Below, piece after piece: positions 8,299-19,200 of a DNA stretch of 64,000 nucleotides. The notes beneath the pieces were generated by a model that saw only the letters and a list, made by a program, of their open reading frames with translations, did no database searches and was not told where the DNA came from. The DNA comes from Sphingobacterium sp. lm-10 (lineage in GTDB: Bacteria > Bacteroidota > Bacteroidia > Sphingobacteriales > Sphingobacteriaceae): assembly GCF_023554555.1 (NCBI RefSeq), contig NZ_JAMJWC010000001.1, positions 1,178,001 to 1,242,000 on the forward strand, written 5' to 3'. The position numbers and the translations under genes were made by a program. Positions within the stretch are counted from its first letter, which is position 1, and every line of letters starts with the position of its first letter.

Positions 8299-11001
8299 AT
8301 GGGAAAACTAAAATCCAAAATCAGAAACACCTTTTCTGCTAACATGTCGAATGGGATGCATGCAGACAGCACCGTAAAACTTAAAAATGCCTCCCGGCAG
8401 GACGATAAGTATGTATATGCTATGCTGGAAACAAGTCTGGACGGGATCACCGCGATCACTGCCCACGACAGGAGAGCTAAATTTGGGTCCAACGAAATAC
8501 AGCACCAGAAAGCCCCAAAGTGGTATCTGCAATTCGTTAAAGCCTTTGCAAATCCGTTTATCTACATACTTTTAGTAATAGCGGGAGTATCATTTATTGT
8601 AGACGTTTGGCTGCCTGCTAAGGAAGATCAGGACTTCAAGACGGTCGCCGTAGTAGGTTTTATGATTCTTATCAGTGGATTATTGCGATTTATCCAGGAA
8701 TATAGGAGTAATGCCGCAGCGGAAAAATTAAAAGGCATGGTAACTACTACCGCTACCGTACAACGAAAATTCGAACCCAAAAAAGAGGTATCAATCATTG
8801 ATCTTGTACCTGGCGACATCGTATTTTTATCTGCCGGAGATATGGTACCTGCAGACTGCCGTATATTGCAAGGAAAGGATCTTTTTGTCAGTGAAAGCAT
8901 GCTCACTGGAGAGGCATTGCCTGTAGAAAAGAATTACCTACCAATCCGTGATGCTGATATAAAGACAGTACTGGAACTCTACAATATCTGTTTTATGGGA
9001 ACCAATGTAGTAAGCGGATCGGCCACGGTGGTCGTAGTCAACACAGGCCGCTCCACTTATTTTGGCAACATCAGCAAATCTATCACAGGCGAACGACCAG
9101 AAACCAGTTTCGATCAAGGGATAAACAAAATCAGTTTTTTGCTAATCCGCTTTATGTTGGTTATGGTGCCTATCATTTTCCTTGTAAATGGAGTAATCAA
9201 AGGAGATTGGTGGGAGGCGCTTCTATTTGCTATTGCGGTGGCGGTAGGGCTGACGCCAGAAATGCTTCCAATGATTGTTACAGCTAATTTGGCAAAAGGT
9301 GCTGTCAATATGAGCAAGCGCAAGGTCATTGTGAAGAGGTTAAATTCTATTCAGAACATAGGCGCTATGGATATACTTTGTAGTGATAAAACAGGAACAC
9401 TCACTATGGATAAGATTGTCTTGGAAAAGCATCTGAATGTGTTTGGAATAGAGGACGATGAGGTACTGAAATGGGCATACCTGAATAGTTTTCATCAGAC
9501 AGGACTTAAAAATCTTATGGATAAAGCAGTACTGGAACACGTAGAGCTCCATGATTACCTAAACGTAGATGAGCAATACGTCAAAGTGGATGAGATTCCA
9601 TTTGATTTTCAACGCCGCCGAATGTCTGTTATCCTTAAAAAAAACAATGGTAAACACCTGCTAATCTGCAAGGGTGCGGTAGAGGAAATGTTGGAACTAT
9701 GTGACAGCACATTCGATCCAGGCGAAGACCGAAGCCTTCATATCGAAAATGACAATGCCGTTTCGATGGACGAAACCATGAAAAAAATTGTAATGAAAAC
9801 ATCTCGGAAAATGAATGAGCAAGGACTTCGTGTGTTGTTAGTTGCCATTCGTGAATTTGATGCGTCGCATCCATTGACCTATAGCTTAAATGACGAGAAT
9901 AATCTTACGTTAACAGGTTTTATCGGCTTCTTAGACCCCGCCAAGCCGTCAGCGCAACCTGCTATTGAAGCACTTCAAAAACTTGGTGTTGGCATCAAAA
10001 TATTAACAGGAGATAATGAGATCGTCACCAAAAAAATATGTGCTGATGTGGGGATTCCCATCAATCAGATCATCAATGGAGCAGAACTTGAATCCATGTC
10101 TGAGCAAACATTAGCAGAACAGATCGAAACAGTTTCGGTATTTGCAAAATTGAATCCATTACAAAAGGTACGTGTGGTGAAAGCGTTGCGTGGCAAAGGC
10201 CATACGGTTGGCTTTATGGGAGATGGAATTAACGATGCCGCTGCCCTTAAAGAGTCGGATGTTGGTATTAGCGTGGATACCGCTGTAGATATAGCAAAGG
10301 AAAGTGCCGACATCATTCTGCTGGAAAAGGATTTAATGGTACTTCGAAAAGGCGTTATCTATGGACGGAGAACTTTCGGTAATATCATTAAATATATCAA
10401 AATGACGGCTAGCAGCAATTTTGGAAATATGTTTAGTATGCTTGGAGCAAGTGCTTTTTTACCCTTCTTGCCCATGCTCCCTGTACACCTACTTATTCAA
10501 AACCTGCTGTATGATATTTCCCAAATCTCTATTCCTTGGGATAGCATGGATCGCGAATTTCTGGAAAAACCAAAAAAATGGGATGCTGGTGGTGTTGCTA
10601 AATTCATGTTGTACATAGGCCCAATAAGCTCCATATTCGACTTTATCACCTTTGCAGTTTTGTACTTTGTTTTCAAGGCAAACAGTCCGGAGCAGCAAGG
10701 TCTTTTTCAAAGTGGTTGGTTTGTTGAAGGGCTGTTGTCCCAAACGCTTATCATTCATATGATTCGTACACGCAAGATACCCTTTGTACAAAGCTGGGCA
10801 GCAGCCCCAGTGGTGGCACTCACATCCCTAATTATGCTTATCGGTGTCGCACTACCTTTTTCTCCTTTTGCAGAATCACTTCATATGCAATCTCTACCCT
10901 TGGCTTACTTCCCTTGGTTAGTTGTCATATTGGTTGGATACTGTCTGCTTACCCAACTGGTTAAAAATTGGTTTATTCAAAAATTCAACACTTGGCTCTA
11001 A
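8299..11001 (+). CDS. mgtA: Magnesium-translocating P-type ATPase (MgtA/MgtB type)
   Basis: A 900-residue P3B-type ATPase that imports Mg2+ at the cost of ATP. The N-terminal cation-ATPase segment is followed by helices near residues 87-135, then the actuator loop with SESMLTGEALPVEK (the TGE motif), the core membrane motif AVAVGLTPEMLPMIV, and the phosphorylation motif CSDKTGTLTMD with Asp363. ATP-binding and hinge motifs follow (CKGAVEEM, ILTGDNE, GFMGDGINDA), then six C-terminal helices. Length and the PEMLP motif fit the MgtA/B class rather than Ca2+ pumps. It probably shares an operon with the MgtC-like gene. The substrate is assigned by family, not by experiment. Confidence 0.92.
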   Translation: MGKLKSKIRNTFSANMSNGMHADSTVKLKNASRQDDKYVYAMLETSLDGITAITAHDRRAKFGSNEIQHQKAPKWYLQFVKAFANPFIYILLVIAGVSFIVDVWLPAKEDQDFKTVAVVGFMILISGLLRFIQEYRSNAAAEKLKGMVTTTATVQRKFEPKKEVSIIDLVPGDIVFLSAGDMVPADCRILQGKDLFVSESMLTGEALPVEKNYLPIRDADIKTVLELYNICFMGTNVVSGSATVVVVNTGRSTYFGNISKSITGERPETSFDQGINKISFLLIRFMLVMVPIIFLVNGVIKGDWWEALLFAIAVAVGLTPEMLPMIVTANLAKGAVNMSKRKVIVKRLNSIQNIGAMDILCSDKTGTLTMDKIVLEKHLNVFGIEDDEVLKWAYLNSFHQTGLKNLMDKAVLEHVELHDYLNVDEQYVKVDEIPFDFQRRRMSVILKKNNGKHLLICKGAVEEMLELCDSTFDPGEDRSLHIENDNAVSMDETMKKIVMKTSRKMNEQGLRVLLVAIREFDASHPLTYSLNDENNLTLTGFIGFLDPAKPSAQPAIEALQKLGVGIKILTGDNEIVTKKICADVGIPINQIINGAELESMSEQTLAEQIETVSVFAKLNPLQKVRVVKALRGKGHTVGFMGDGINDAAALKESDVGISVDTAVDIAKESADIILLEKDLMVLRKGVIYGRRTFGNIIKYIKMTASSNFGNMFSMLGASAFLPFLPMLPVHLLIQNLLYDISQISIPWDSMDREFLEKPKKWDAGGVAKFMLYIGPISSIFDFITFAVLYFVFKANSPEQQGLFQSGWFVEGLLSQTLIIHMIRTRKIPFVQSWAAAPVVALTSLIMLIGVALPFSPFAESLHMQSLPLAYFPWLVVILVGYCLLTQLVKNWFIQKFNTWL

Positions 11002-11015
11002 ATGAAATTTTTGGA

Positions 11016-11048
11016 TAAAAAAGCCGATCTCCTCTCGAAGACCGGCTT
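11016..11048 (-). terminator. Intrinsic terminator of the GH76/SusCD operon (minus strand)
   Basis: Arms AAGCCGATC (11021-11029) and GACCGGCTT (11040-11048) pair with one mismatch. On the minus strand the hairpin is followed by a U-run (A-run at 11017-11022 on the plus strand). It lies 27 bases past the stop of the last minus-strand gene and just after the mgtA stop, so it may work in both directions. Confidence 0.82.
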
Positions 11049-11074
11049 ACCAACACAAATTATAGCAAACGATG

Positions 11075-13285
11075 CTACCACAAAAAATTCACTTCTACCC
11101 CATCGGGGTTATTCTCAAACCCTAATAAATAGGTGCTCGAACCAGCATCCCAATTCTCCGCTGCGAAAACCTCTCGCTTGTTCACGAGCACGCTTTTTGG
11201 CTTAGCGGGCAGCAAAACCCGGGAGATATTATCGGTATCTATCGGACTTTTGGCGATATAGCTATATCGCCCAGCCAGTACTAGCTCGTCGCTCACGCGG
11301 CTCGCTCCCGCCAGTACCTGTGGTCTTTTTTTATCTTTTACCTGATCGACATTCAAGAAATAGCCTTGCTCGCCCGGTGCAATCTCGCGAGATGTATGCA
11401 CCGGAAGAGTCGGATCAAACAGGTCTATTAATTGTCCTTTAATCGTGTAAGCTTCCTCTCCTTGCCCCTCATCTACTACCGCGACCAATTCATAGGCGCC
11501 GCGTTGCAGGTAAAAATGATTTTTATACTGCAGGGTATCCTTGGCCGCCTCCGTATAGCGTGTCTCTACCGCATCCAAAAGGGGCTGGCTTTGTCCTGCC
11601 GACAACACGTACTCCTTTGGATCGTGACGCAAGATGTGAAGCGTGCCTTTTCCATAGACATACGCACCTTCTTCGGCTCCGGCGGACACGCCCATCTGTT
11701 CGAAGAGGTGATCCGCTGGCGCCTTGTAGTCCTTCCCTTCCGTATTCCACCATTCTTGCACCGTTTGAAACGGATCATTATCCCGGCCACTGTACACCAA
11801 CTGTCCACCTGCTTTCACCCATTCTGCCAGCTGCTCATGCGCTACAGCATCCAGGGGTTTCATATTGGCGTAAGTCATTAACAATACTTTGGTGTCTGCT
11901 AAAGCTGCTGGATAGCCTAAATTTTCGATATGTACCGTTTTGATAGGTACGCCACGTTTCACAAAAGGCAGCGTGAGTCCATAAAAATTGGCTAACTGCG
12001 GATCGTCATATCCGGCGTGTACCGGAAAGCGCTGAAACATCAGCGAGTTGCCCATCAATACCGACACCCCTGCACTACCCGATAAGGTGTTATCACTCGT
12101 CGGCATATCATTCAGCGAGTTGACCATCACCTGCATTTGTGTAGCATATGGCCTTGGAATCTTTGCTTTTTCTTCGCTATTGGCAGAAACACGATATAAA
12201 CCTTCATAAATACGTTCCGGCCAAGGCATAATCTCGTAATCGGCGATTTGAGGATAGAGCAATTGCGCGGTAAACGTGGCCTGATAGTTCCGCTTGTAGT
12301 CGTCCCAATCTTTCGCCCGATCTTCAATCGGATCCGTTAGGAAGAACATCTTTCTCCCCGTCGGTGCTGTCATGGACTCCATCGAGCCGTATTCCAGGTA
12401 GGCGGTTTCAAACACGCGCTCCCGCTCCTTTCCTTCAAAAAAGTTCGGCTCGCGCGAGGTACCCGTCCACACTTGGGCGATGTATCCGTCCACGACAGGC
12501 AGGGACGCCAGCGCCGCTTCGGGCGACACAATCATCCACTGCGAATAATTGACGAGCGAATGCGTCGGTACGTAACATTTTACATCCATGCCCTTAGACT
12601 TTCCGTATGCTTTGGCATAGGTAAAGACCTTATCCAAGGCATTGTAATAGAGCCAGTATTTGAGCTTATTGGCGAGATAGGTATTCTCGGGCGACTCGTG
12701 CTGCGGACGCCAGTCGAAGCCGTAATATTTCTTCCACTCCCGCTTAAAGGCATCGCTGTACCCCGCTCTTGCCCAGAACTCGGGTTCTTCCAGAAAGATC
12801 GCATCAATCCCGGCGTCGATCACCGGCTTGATATGCTCCTCATTCAAGTATTTAATAAAGTTATCCGTAGGCACAAGATAAGGCACCATATGGCCATGCC
12901 AAAGTGTATCCTGTTTTTCGGTGACCTGGCCTTCATCCAAATGCATCTGTCCGTCCCAGGCTCCCGTAAAATAATCCTGATACTCTCCCCAGGCAATGCC
13001 TGTCATAAAGTGAATGGTATAGCCTCTATCCTTCCAAGACTTTACCCGATCTGGAAAAGGCCATTTCTTCCGCTTGTCGGACGGATTTCCTTTTACACCA
13101 TAGATCATCACCGCATCGGCGCGGTTATCGATCGTGGGGCGCCATTCACTGGACGTCTGAAAGGTGGTTTTCACTTTGTCGGGCTTTTGCTGTTGAGCCG
13201 ATAAGGCACAGGTTGCCGCGAGATATATTCCACAGCTGAGGTAGAATGGTTTCCAGCGCATTAGGGTATGTCTTCTATGCATCAT
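11075..13285 (-). CDS. Large secreted protein, putative unassigned glycoside hydrolase
   Basis: A 736-residue protein with a signal peptide ending near ALSAQQ (residues 9-31). I do not recognise a named family. Residues 50-400 look like a TIM-barrel glycosidase: YTIHFMTGIAWGEY, the acidic motif FLEEPEFWARAG (residues 164-175), YVPTHSLV and an MPWPERIYEG segment. Residues 405-560 (SVLMGNSLMFQR, YSGRDNDPFQ) resemble the flavodoxin-like trimerisation domain of GH42-type enzymes, and the C-terminus is beta-rich. Glu166, Glu167 or Glu169 are candidate catalytic acids. It is the last gene of a GH76/SusC/SusD/DUF3823 operon, so it should act on the same glycan. The start is uncertain: ATGs at 13285, 13282 and 13261 are in frame, and AAGGA sits just before the first. 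Confidence 0.6.
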   Translation of the reverse strand: MMHRRHTLMRWKPFYLSCGIYLAATCALSAQQQKPDKVKTTFQTSSEWRPTIDNRADAVMIYGVKGNPSDKRKKWPFPDRVKSWKDRGYTIHFMTGIAWGEYQDYFTGAWDGQMHLDEGQVTEKQDTLWHGHMVPYLVPTDNFIKYLNEEHIKPVIDAGIDAIFLEEPEFWARAGYSDAFKREWKKYYGFDWRPQHESPENTYLANKLKYWLYYNALDKVFTYAKAYGKSKGMDVKCYVPTHSLVNYSQWMIVSPEAALASLPVVDGYIAQVWTGTSREPNFFEGKERERVFETAYLEYGSMESMTAPTGRKMFFLTDPIEDRAKDWDDYKRNYQATFTAQLLYPQIADYEIMPWPERIYEGLYRVSANSEEKAKIPRPYATQMQVMVNSLNDMPTSDNTLSGSAGVSVLMGNSLMFQRFPVHAGYDDPQLANFYGLTLPFVKRGVPIKTVHIENLGYPAALADTKVLLMTYANMKPLDAVAHEQLAEWVKAGGQLVYSGRDNDPFQTVQEWWNTEGKDYKAPADHLFEQMGVSAGAEEGAYVYGKGTLHILRHDPKEYVLSAGQSQPLLDAVETRYTEAAKDTLQYKNHFYLQRGAYELVAVVDEGQGEEAYTIKGQLIDLFDPTLPVHTSREIAPGEQGYFLNVDQVKDKKRPQVLAGASRVSDELVLAGRYSYIAKSPIDTDNISRVLLPAKPKSVLVNKREVFAAENWDAGSSTYLLGFENNPDGVEVNFLW

Positions 13286-13296
13286 TCCTTGAATTT

Positions 13297-14127
13297 TTAA
13301 TTGACTAGCACCTCTTTAGCGGCATTGTAGTTCCAGCGGCGTACACCACTTCCTACCGGCGTATCAAAATTGATACGCGCTGCTGCACGTACGAAGACAG
13401 TTCTGCCGGCGGGAATCACTCCATTGGACACCAACGTAATCGTCTGGCCGAATAAGGGATCGAAAGAGCTACCGGCATAATCCATACGGCTAGACCAGCG
13501 CTCATCCCGGGCACGGTAACCAATGCTGGAAGAATAACTCACGAAAAGCTGGATATCCGTCATGTTTAATAGATTGTCATTATAATTTCCCATGGGCTCC
13601 ACCTTGGCCCGGAAGTCGGCAGAACTAACCCCCCTGGTTACCCGTACCTGGGCGGTAATTTTCCCATTTTGCACGGTCGGCTCGCCCACCCATTCTATAT
13701 GCAGAAATGGCTGTACCTTAAAAGGCACATCGTGGCTATTTTCGAGATCCATCACGATGCTCTCATCCGCCAGAATATTACCATCCCGATCGCGACGTTG
13801 TAGCGGAATAAAAGGCCCGTCCACGGTGATGTGGTAATTTCCCTTGAATACCTTGGTGTTCTGAAAGTTTCCCCCGGGCATGCAATAGAAATCCGGATTA
13901 TGCTCGACATTATCGCCCCAACTTAATTCCGTTAGCCGCACTCGGATGCCTTCCGAACCTTGATCCGTGAGCACCGGCTTTCCTGTCAACACATCTGTCA
14001 CCTGCCCGGTGATCGTCACATCGGGTGCATCGTAGTTGTCGAGTTCGAAAAAGCTGCAAGCGCTATTGCTGAGCCCAAGTACTAGTAGGGCAAGTCCTAT
14101 TAATGGTTTTATGATTAGCTGTTTCAT
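13297..14127 (-). CDS. DUF3823 surface lipoprotein (accessory glycan-binding protein)
   Basis: A 276-residue lipoprotein with signal and lipobox SNSAC (Cys24). After it comes YDAPDVTITGQVTD, the start of a transthyretin-like beta-sandwich, then RVRLTELSW, FKGNYHITVDGPF and a second beta-rich half (VQPFLHIEWV, ITAQVRVTRG). These are the signatures of DUF3823 proteins, which are found directly after SusC/SusD pairs in Bacteroidota and are thought to help capture glycan at the cell surface. Its start is 4 bases after the SusD stop and its own stop is 11 bases before the next gene, so it is inside the operon. Confidence 0.82.
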   Translation of the reverse strand: MKQLIIKPLIGLALLVLGLSNSACSFFELDNYDAPDVTITGQVTDVLTGKPVLTDQGSEGIRVRLTELSWGDNVEHNPDFYCMPGGNFQNTKVFKGNYHITVDGPFIPLQRRDRDGNILADESIVMDLENSHDVPFKVQPFLHIEWVGEPTVQNGKITAQVRVTRGVSSADFRAKVEPMGNYNDNLLNMTDIQLFVSYSSSIGYRARDERWSSRMDYAGSSFDPLFGQTITLVSNGVIPAGRTVFVRAAARINFDTPVGSGVRRWNYNAAKEVLVN

Positions 14128-14131
14128 CGGA

Positions 14132-16198
14132 TTATCGGTTAGGTTGTTGATCGATCAAAGGGCTTTTAGCGACTTCGCCGCCCGGAATCGAAAAATAGTA
14201 GTCTATAGGCTGGTAGCCAAACGTCTTGGAAGATACCCATTGGAAACGCGTATCAAAAAAGTACTTGCCTTCGGCCGTCGAAAAGAATGGATACAAGCCA
14301 CGGAAGCGGTAGTTCTCGTTATTGCTATAAAAGTTCTTGTCGCGTACTTCGCCCCAGAAACCGTCACGTCCTTCGTAATGATTTACGCGCCAGCGGCGGA
14401 TGTCCCATTTGGATTTGTGCTCAAAAGCCAGTTCTTTGCGGCGCTCTTTACGCACGATGTCGCGACTCGCATTATCCGCGCTCAGATTCACCGCCAGTAA
14501 ACTGGCACCGGCACGTTCCCGGATTTGGTTGATGCTTTCCGTCGCGACCTGTAACATGCTGCTACCATCCGGCGATGCTTCTCCCGCCATTTCCAGCTCT
14601 ATCGCCGCTTCTGCTGCTGTCAGCAATATTTCGGCGTAACGCATCAGGATAAAAGGCTGAGCAGATTTTCCCTCCCCAGTTTCGATATTGGTGGTGGTTT
14701 GCAACCATTTGCGTACGTATAGTCCAGTAAGCGTCGCTTCCCCGTTATCGAAAAAAGGCCCATCCTGTCCTGCAGCCGTCAGACTACGTCCTTGGTATTG
14801 CACCACTTGCTGCCCGTTGCCTTCGCGTGGACTGAGGTATAGGGATTTGTTGTTGCCATTAAAAATGGAAAGGTTTTGATACCGCTCGTCGGCCGTGTTA
14901 TACGCATAGTTAGTAAAGAAAGGCTGTATAGGCGACTCTCCGGTATATACCCCTGCGCGCACTTCGATCTGACGCGAACGGAATTGATCAAACGGAAAAA
15001 TAACGTAAGCGCGCAACCGTGGTTCCGCATTTTCAAAAAACTGCATCGGGTTATCATACAGCACATACTCGCCCGACGCATTGCTTGTACCTGTCGTGAC
15101 GCGTATTTTGCCGTCTGGATAACGGGGGAAGCCTTCAAATAGCTCGACGAAATCCAATGTCGGACAGGTTCCCGCGGAAAGTGGCGCGCGAAACGAGAAT
15201 GGCATGTTATAGGCATCAAAAGCATGGGTGAGCGTTGGAAATAGGTAACGCTTCACGTAGATATTTTCCGGACTGCTTAAGTCGGAGAACATGTCGACCA
15301 TGTTTTGGTACTGCGCTTGTTTGTCGCCCGCCGCCCAACGCCGACGGTATAGGGAATAGCCGCCATCCTGCATCACGCGTCGTGCCGCTTTGTACGACTC
15401 CGCAAAGTAGCGTTTGGAAGCCGATTGCCAGCGAGATTCATCAAATCCGATCACGCGTACTTGCGTTTTACGTCCCACACCAGTCAAACGTCCAGACACC
15501 GTCTCGTTATACTTGGCCACACTCCCAGCGTATAACATCGCTTGTGCTTTAAAAGCTAAAGCGATGTATTTGCTGGAGTAGCCTTCTTTCGGACTTCTAT
15601 CTTGCAGCAATTCGATAGCTTGATCAAAATCGGCCAATACTTGATCCCAGGTTTCTTCTTCTGTAGACCGCGCCACTTCGATCTCCGCATCAGCGGCAGG
15701 ATACTGAATCACTTTCGTGACCAGCGGTATACCGCCAAAGCGCTTGGCCATGGTGTAGAACACGGTAGCACGGATATAATAGGCTTCGCCCAGATAATGG
15801 TTGTATAATTCTTCACTAAAATTGGCCTGATATTGTGGCAAGGTTTCGATAAGGTGATTCGCATCGCGAATTAACTCAAAGGCTTGTCCCCAGTACGTCG
15901 TCTGCTCGCCGGTAAACGCGGTGGTGATCCCATCTCGGTTTACGGCCTCTCCCGTTCCATCAATGCCAATAGAGTTTAGCCAGCCATTGTATCGAAACCC
16001 CCACTGCCCCATATATTTAAAGTCTTCAAACGGCATCTGAGAATACATTCTGGCCATGTAGATATCCGCACTGGCCGGTGTATTAAACAACTCGTTGTCC
16101 GTAACGATATTTTTAGGGATAATGTCCAGTTTCACACAGGACTGCATACTACTCAATGTACAGGCCAGTGTCAGTATAATTGGAATAATTCGTTTCAT
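14132..16198 (-). CDS. SusD/RagB-family outer membrane lipoprotein (mannan-type PUL)
   Basis: A 688-residue SusD homologue that caps the partner SusC barrel and binds the oligosaccharide. Lipobox SMQSC places the lipidated Cys at residue 21. The N-terminal DNELFNTPASADIYMARMYSQM segment and the tetratricopeptide-like helices (LGEAYYIRATVFYTMAKRFGG; VPLVTKV) are typical, as is the C-terminal RERAGASLL/DIVRKERRKELAFE/WDIRRW series. At 688 residues it is longer than the usual 500-600. It starts 27 bases after the SusC stop. Confidence 0.92.
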   Translation of the reverse strand: MKRIIPIILTLACTLSSMQSCVKLDIIPKNIVTDNELFNTPASADIYMARMYSQMPFEDFKYMGQWGFRYNGWLNSIGIDGTGEAVNRDGITTAFTGEQTTYWGQAFELIRDANHLIETLPQYQANFSEELYNHYLGEAYYIRATVFYTMAKRFGGIPLVTKVIQYPAADAEIEVARSTEEETWDQVLADFDQAIELLQDRSPKEGYSSKYIALAFKAQAMLYAGSVAKYNETVSGRLTGVGRKTQVRVIGFDESRWQSASKRYFAESYKAARRVMQDGGYSLYRRRWAAGDKQAQYQNMVDMFSDLSSPENIYVKRYLFPTLTHAFDAYNMPFSFRAPLSAGTCPTLDFVELFEGFPRYPDGKIRVTTGTSNASGEYVLYDNPMQFFENAEPRLRAYVIFPFDQFRSRQIEVRAGVYTGESPIQPFFTNYAYNTADERYQNLSIFNGNNKSLYLSPREGNGQQVVQYQGRSLTAAGQDGPFFDNGEATLTGLYVRKWLQTTTNIETGEGKSAQPFILMRYAEILLTAAEAAIELEMAGEASPDGSSMLQVATESINQIRERAGASLLAVNLSADNASRDIVRKERRKELAFEHKSKWDIRRWRVNHYEGRDGFWGEVRDKNFYSNNENYRFRGLYPFFSTAEGKYFFDTRFQWVSSKTFGYQPIDYYFSIPGGEVAKSPLIDQQPNR

Positions 16199-16225
16199 AT
16201 TCGTTGTTCTTAGGTCTGCGTCAGG

Positions 16226-19200
16226 TTAAAAATTAAGCGATAAACCCATGGTGTAGGTTTTGTTTAAGGGATACATCCTGCCTAAGTCGCTATCCGGGTG
16301 CTCTGGATCGACAAATTTTACGGCCGTGATGGTAAACACATTATAGGTATTGGCGAAGACACGCAAACGCATATTCGGATAGCGGGCGAAAGCCGGCAAG
16401 GTATAGCCCAGCTCCAGACTTTTGAGTCTTAAATACGCGGTACTCACCCGATTGAATTCCGAATTTGGTCGCGGATACCGCCCCGTATAACCATAATGCC
16501 CCTGCACCCACTCAATGGATGGATCATAAGGATCTGCCGTAGGATCTACCGGATGCCAACGATCCAAAAACTGCGTTAATGTACCGCCGCCATTGGTGCC
16601 CCAAATGGCATACAAGGGCTCCTGATATTGCATAGATCCAAGCGCCGAACCTTGGAAAAGCATCGCTAAATCGAAATGCTTGTAGCTGGCTTGCATATTC
16701 ATGCTAAAGTTCATCCAAGGCGTTTGATCGAAGGCAAAAGGGTGCTCGTCCAGACCACTGATCTCGCCATCCCCATTCCAATCCAAGTATTTGTAGTCTC
16801 CCGGAAGCTGATCGCGTTCCGTATAGATAGGATATCGGCGGATGTCGTTCCAATCCATAAATCGGCCATCGGCCACGTAACCAAACTGCTGTCCTTGAAA
16901 ACGCTCGTTCAAATTATCGCTCCGCCATTTGTCATACGAATTACGGTACGGGCCATTTTGAGCCCCAAACAAGTATTTGTTACGCGTAATAGTGGCGATG
17001 GCCTTCAGACTGTACCCAAAATCACCCAATTGATTGCGATGGCGGATTTCCAAATCCAATCCAAAGTGTTGATCACTATTGACATTTTCCAATGGCGCCG
17101 TCATCCCGATTACGGTCGGGAAATCACCGGTACGACGCTCAAATAAGCCACTTCTTCGGCGATCAAAGTAATCCAGTGTAAATCCGAATTTGCCATTCCA
17201 GGCGTCCATATCCACGCCGATATTGAAGGTTCTAGCTTGATACCAAGTCAATTGGCGATTAGCAATCGCTTTACGAGAAACGCCTGTAATGTACTGATCA
17301 CCGAATAGGTAGCCTGGCGCGTACTGATTGTAATAGCCATTTTCTGCATTGCCACTCGTTGCCGGATAATTATAACCCGCAATCCAACCAAAATCCCAGT
17401 CTCCGGCTAAGTCATCTCCCAACAATCCATAACTCGCACGCACTTTAAACTGATCAATAAACTTTAAGCCATCGGCTGCCTTAAAGAACGGTTCTTCCGA
17501 AATCCGCCAAGCGGCCGATCCCGATGGGAAGAATCCCCACTGATTTTCTTTAGCAAAACGGGAGGAACCATCGTAACGAAATTGCCCTTCCAGAATATAC
17601 CGATCACGAAAACTGTAATTTAACCGGCCAAAGGCCGCTTGCTTCGCCTCGTTATAGTAATCGGTGATGCCGCCCGACATACCCGTCATCTGCCCATCTT
17701 CGACGCCAGTCAATAAAATATCCGAACCAAAGGCCAGATTTTTCATCCCGAAAAAGTTGTCGCCATCATTCTTTTGTGTTTCCCAACCTAATAGTGAATT
17801 GATTGTATGGCCATTCCCAAAGGAACGTTCAAAATTCACGGTAAACTGACTGAGGATTTGCTGTTTCTCATAGAATTCCCGACGCATCCGGTTTGGACTG
17901 CTGAGGTCAAATAATTTCTGATTGTAGCTGCCGCTAATGGGGTCTAATGCATATTGGTAGTATTCCCGACGGAACATGCTGTTGTTATCGCCCCGGTAAT
18001 CGTACGACAATAATCCCCTGGCGGTCAACCCGCGTAAGGATTCGGATAGGGTACCGAAATCATAATTTAATGCGGCCGAAGACTGAAAGGTCTTCATTTT
18101 ATATTTCCGGTAACCGGAAATGTCTGAATAGATCATCGGAACGGTATTTTGCTCCAGCCCTATCCCCTCATAATTGATTAACGTGCCTTCTGGATCGGCA
18201 AATGCCGGAAATAGCATACCCTGCCCCCAATAGTTCCGGATAATATCTACTGCACTCGCGTACGGATTATTCTGCACGTCGGACATCCCGGCCAGATTTA
18301 GTTCCAGCTTGAGGCCTTTCGTAATCTCTGTCGTTAGATTAGAGCGCAGGTTGAACTTATGGTAGTTTAAATCACCGCTACGAAAGAATCCTTCCTGAAA
18401 ATTATAGCCTGCACCGACGTAATACTGCGTCTTGGCACTACCACCGGAGACACTGATGTCGTGGGCCGTTTGCGGCGATACTTCCGAGAAGATCAGGGAA
18501 GTCCAATCAGAAGACCGACGGGTCCCGTTGGCGAAATCCTCAAAATCCTTGTCGGTATATACCCGATTACCCCCATTGATATTATTCATAGAACGCTCAT
18601 TGTACAGCGTCATAGCTTCAAAAGCGGTCGCCAGAAATGGCATGTTAGAAGGCCGCTGAAAGGTGTATGAGCCATTGTATCCGATAGATACGGCGCCTTC
18701 TTTACCTTTGCGTGTCGTGACCAACATCACGCCATTAGCGGAGCGAACTCCGTAAATAGAGGCCGAAGCATCTTTCAGCACTGAAACATCTTCAATATCG
18801 TTGGGATTTAACCGTTGGAAATCCTGAATGGATCGCGGTACCCCATCGATAATCACTAATGGCGCCCCCATACCCCGGATATCAAAATTTGCGCGGTAAG
18901 CGCCTGGCTCGGCACTCTGTTGCCAAACGCGTACACCGGCAATCCGTCCGGTCAGCATGTTTTGTGGGTTTTCGTTTCGGGTCTGGCGCATTTCAGCACC
19001 CTTAACGCCAGATACTGCTCCCGTTAATGTCTGCTTGCGTTGCGTTCCATAGCCTACCACGACGACCTCCTCCACACTTTGGTCTTCCGCTTCCAGTGTG
19101 ATGTTAATCGTTGTTTCGTTCCCTACGGCCTGCTCCTTGGTGGTATATCCGATCAAGCTGTACTGTAGCACCGCGTTTGGCGGTACACTCAACGTATATC

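Noticed and set aside
12473..13204. Plus-strand 243-codon open frame opposite the 736-residue putative glycosidase
   Set aside because: It lies wholly inside a gene with a signal peptide and good operon context on the other strand; its translation is not family-like and it is a product of the high G+C of that gene.
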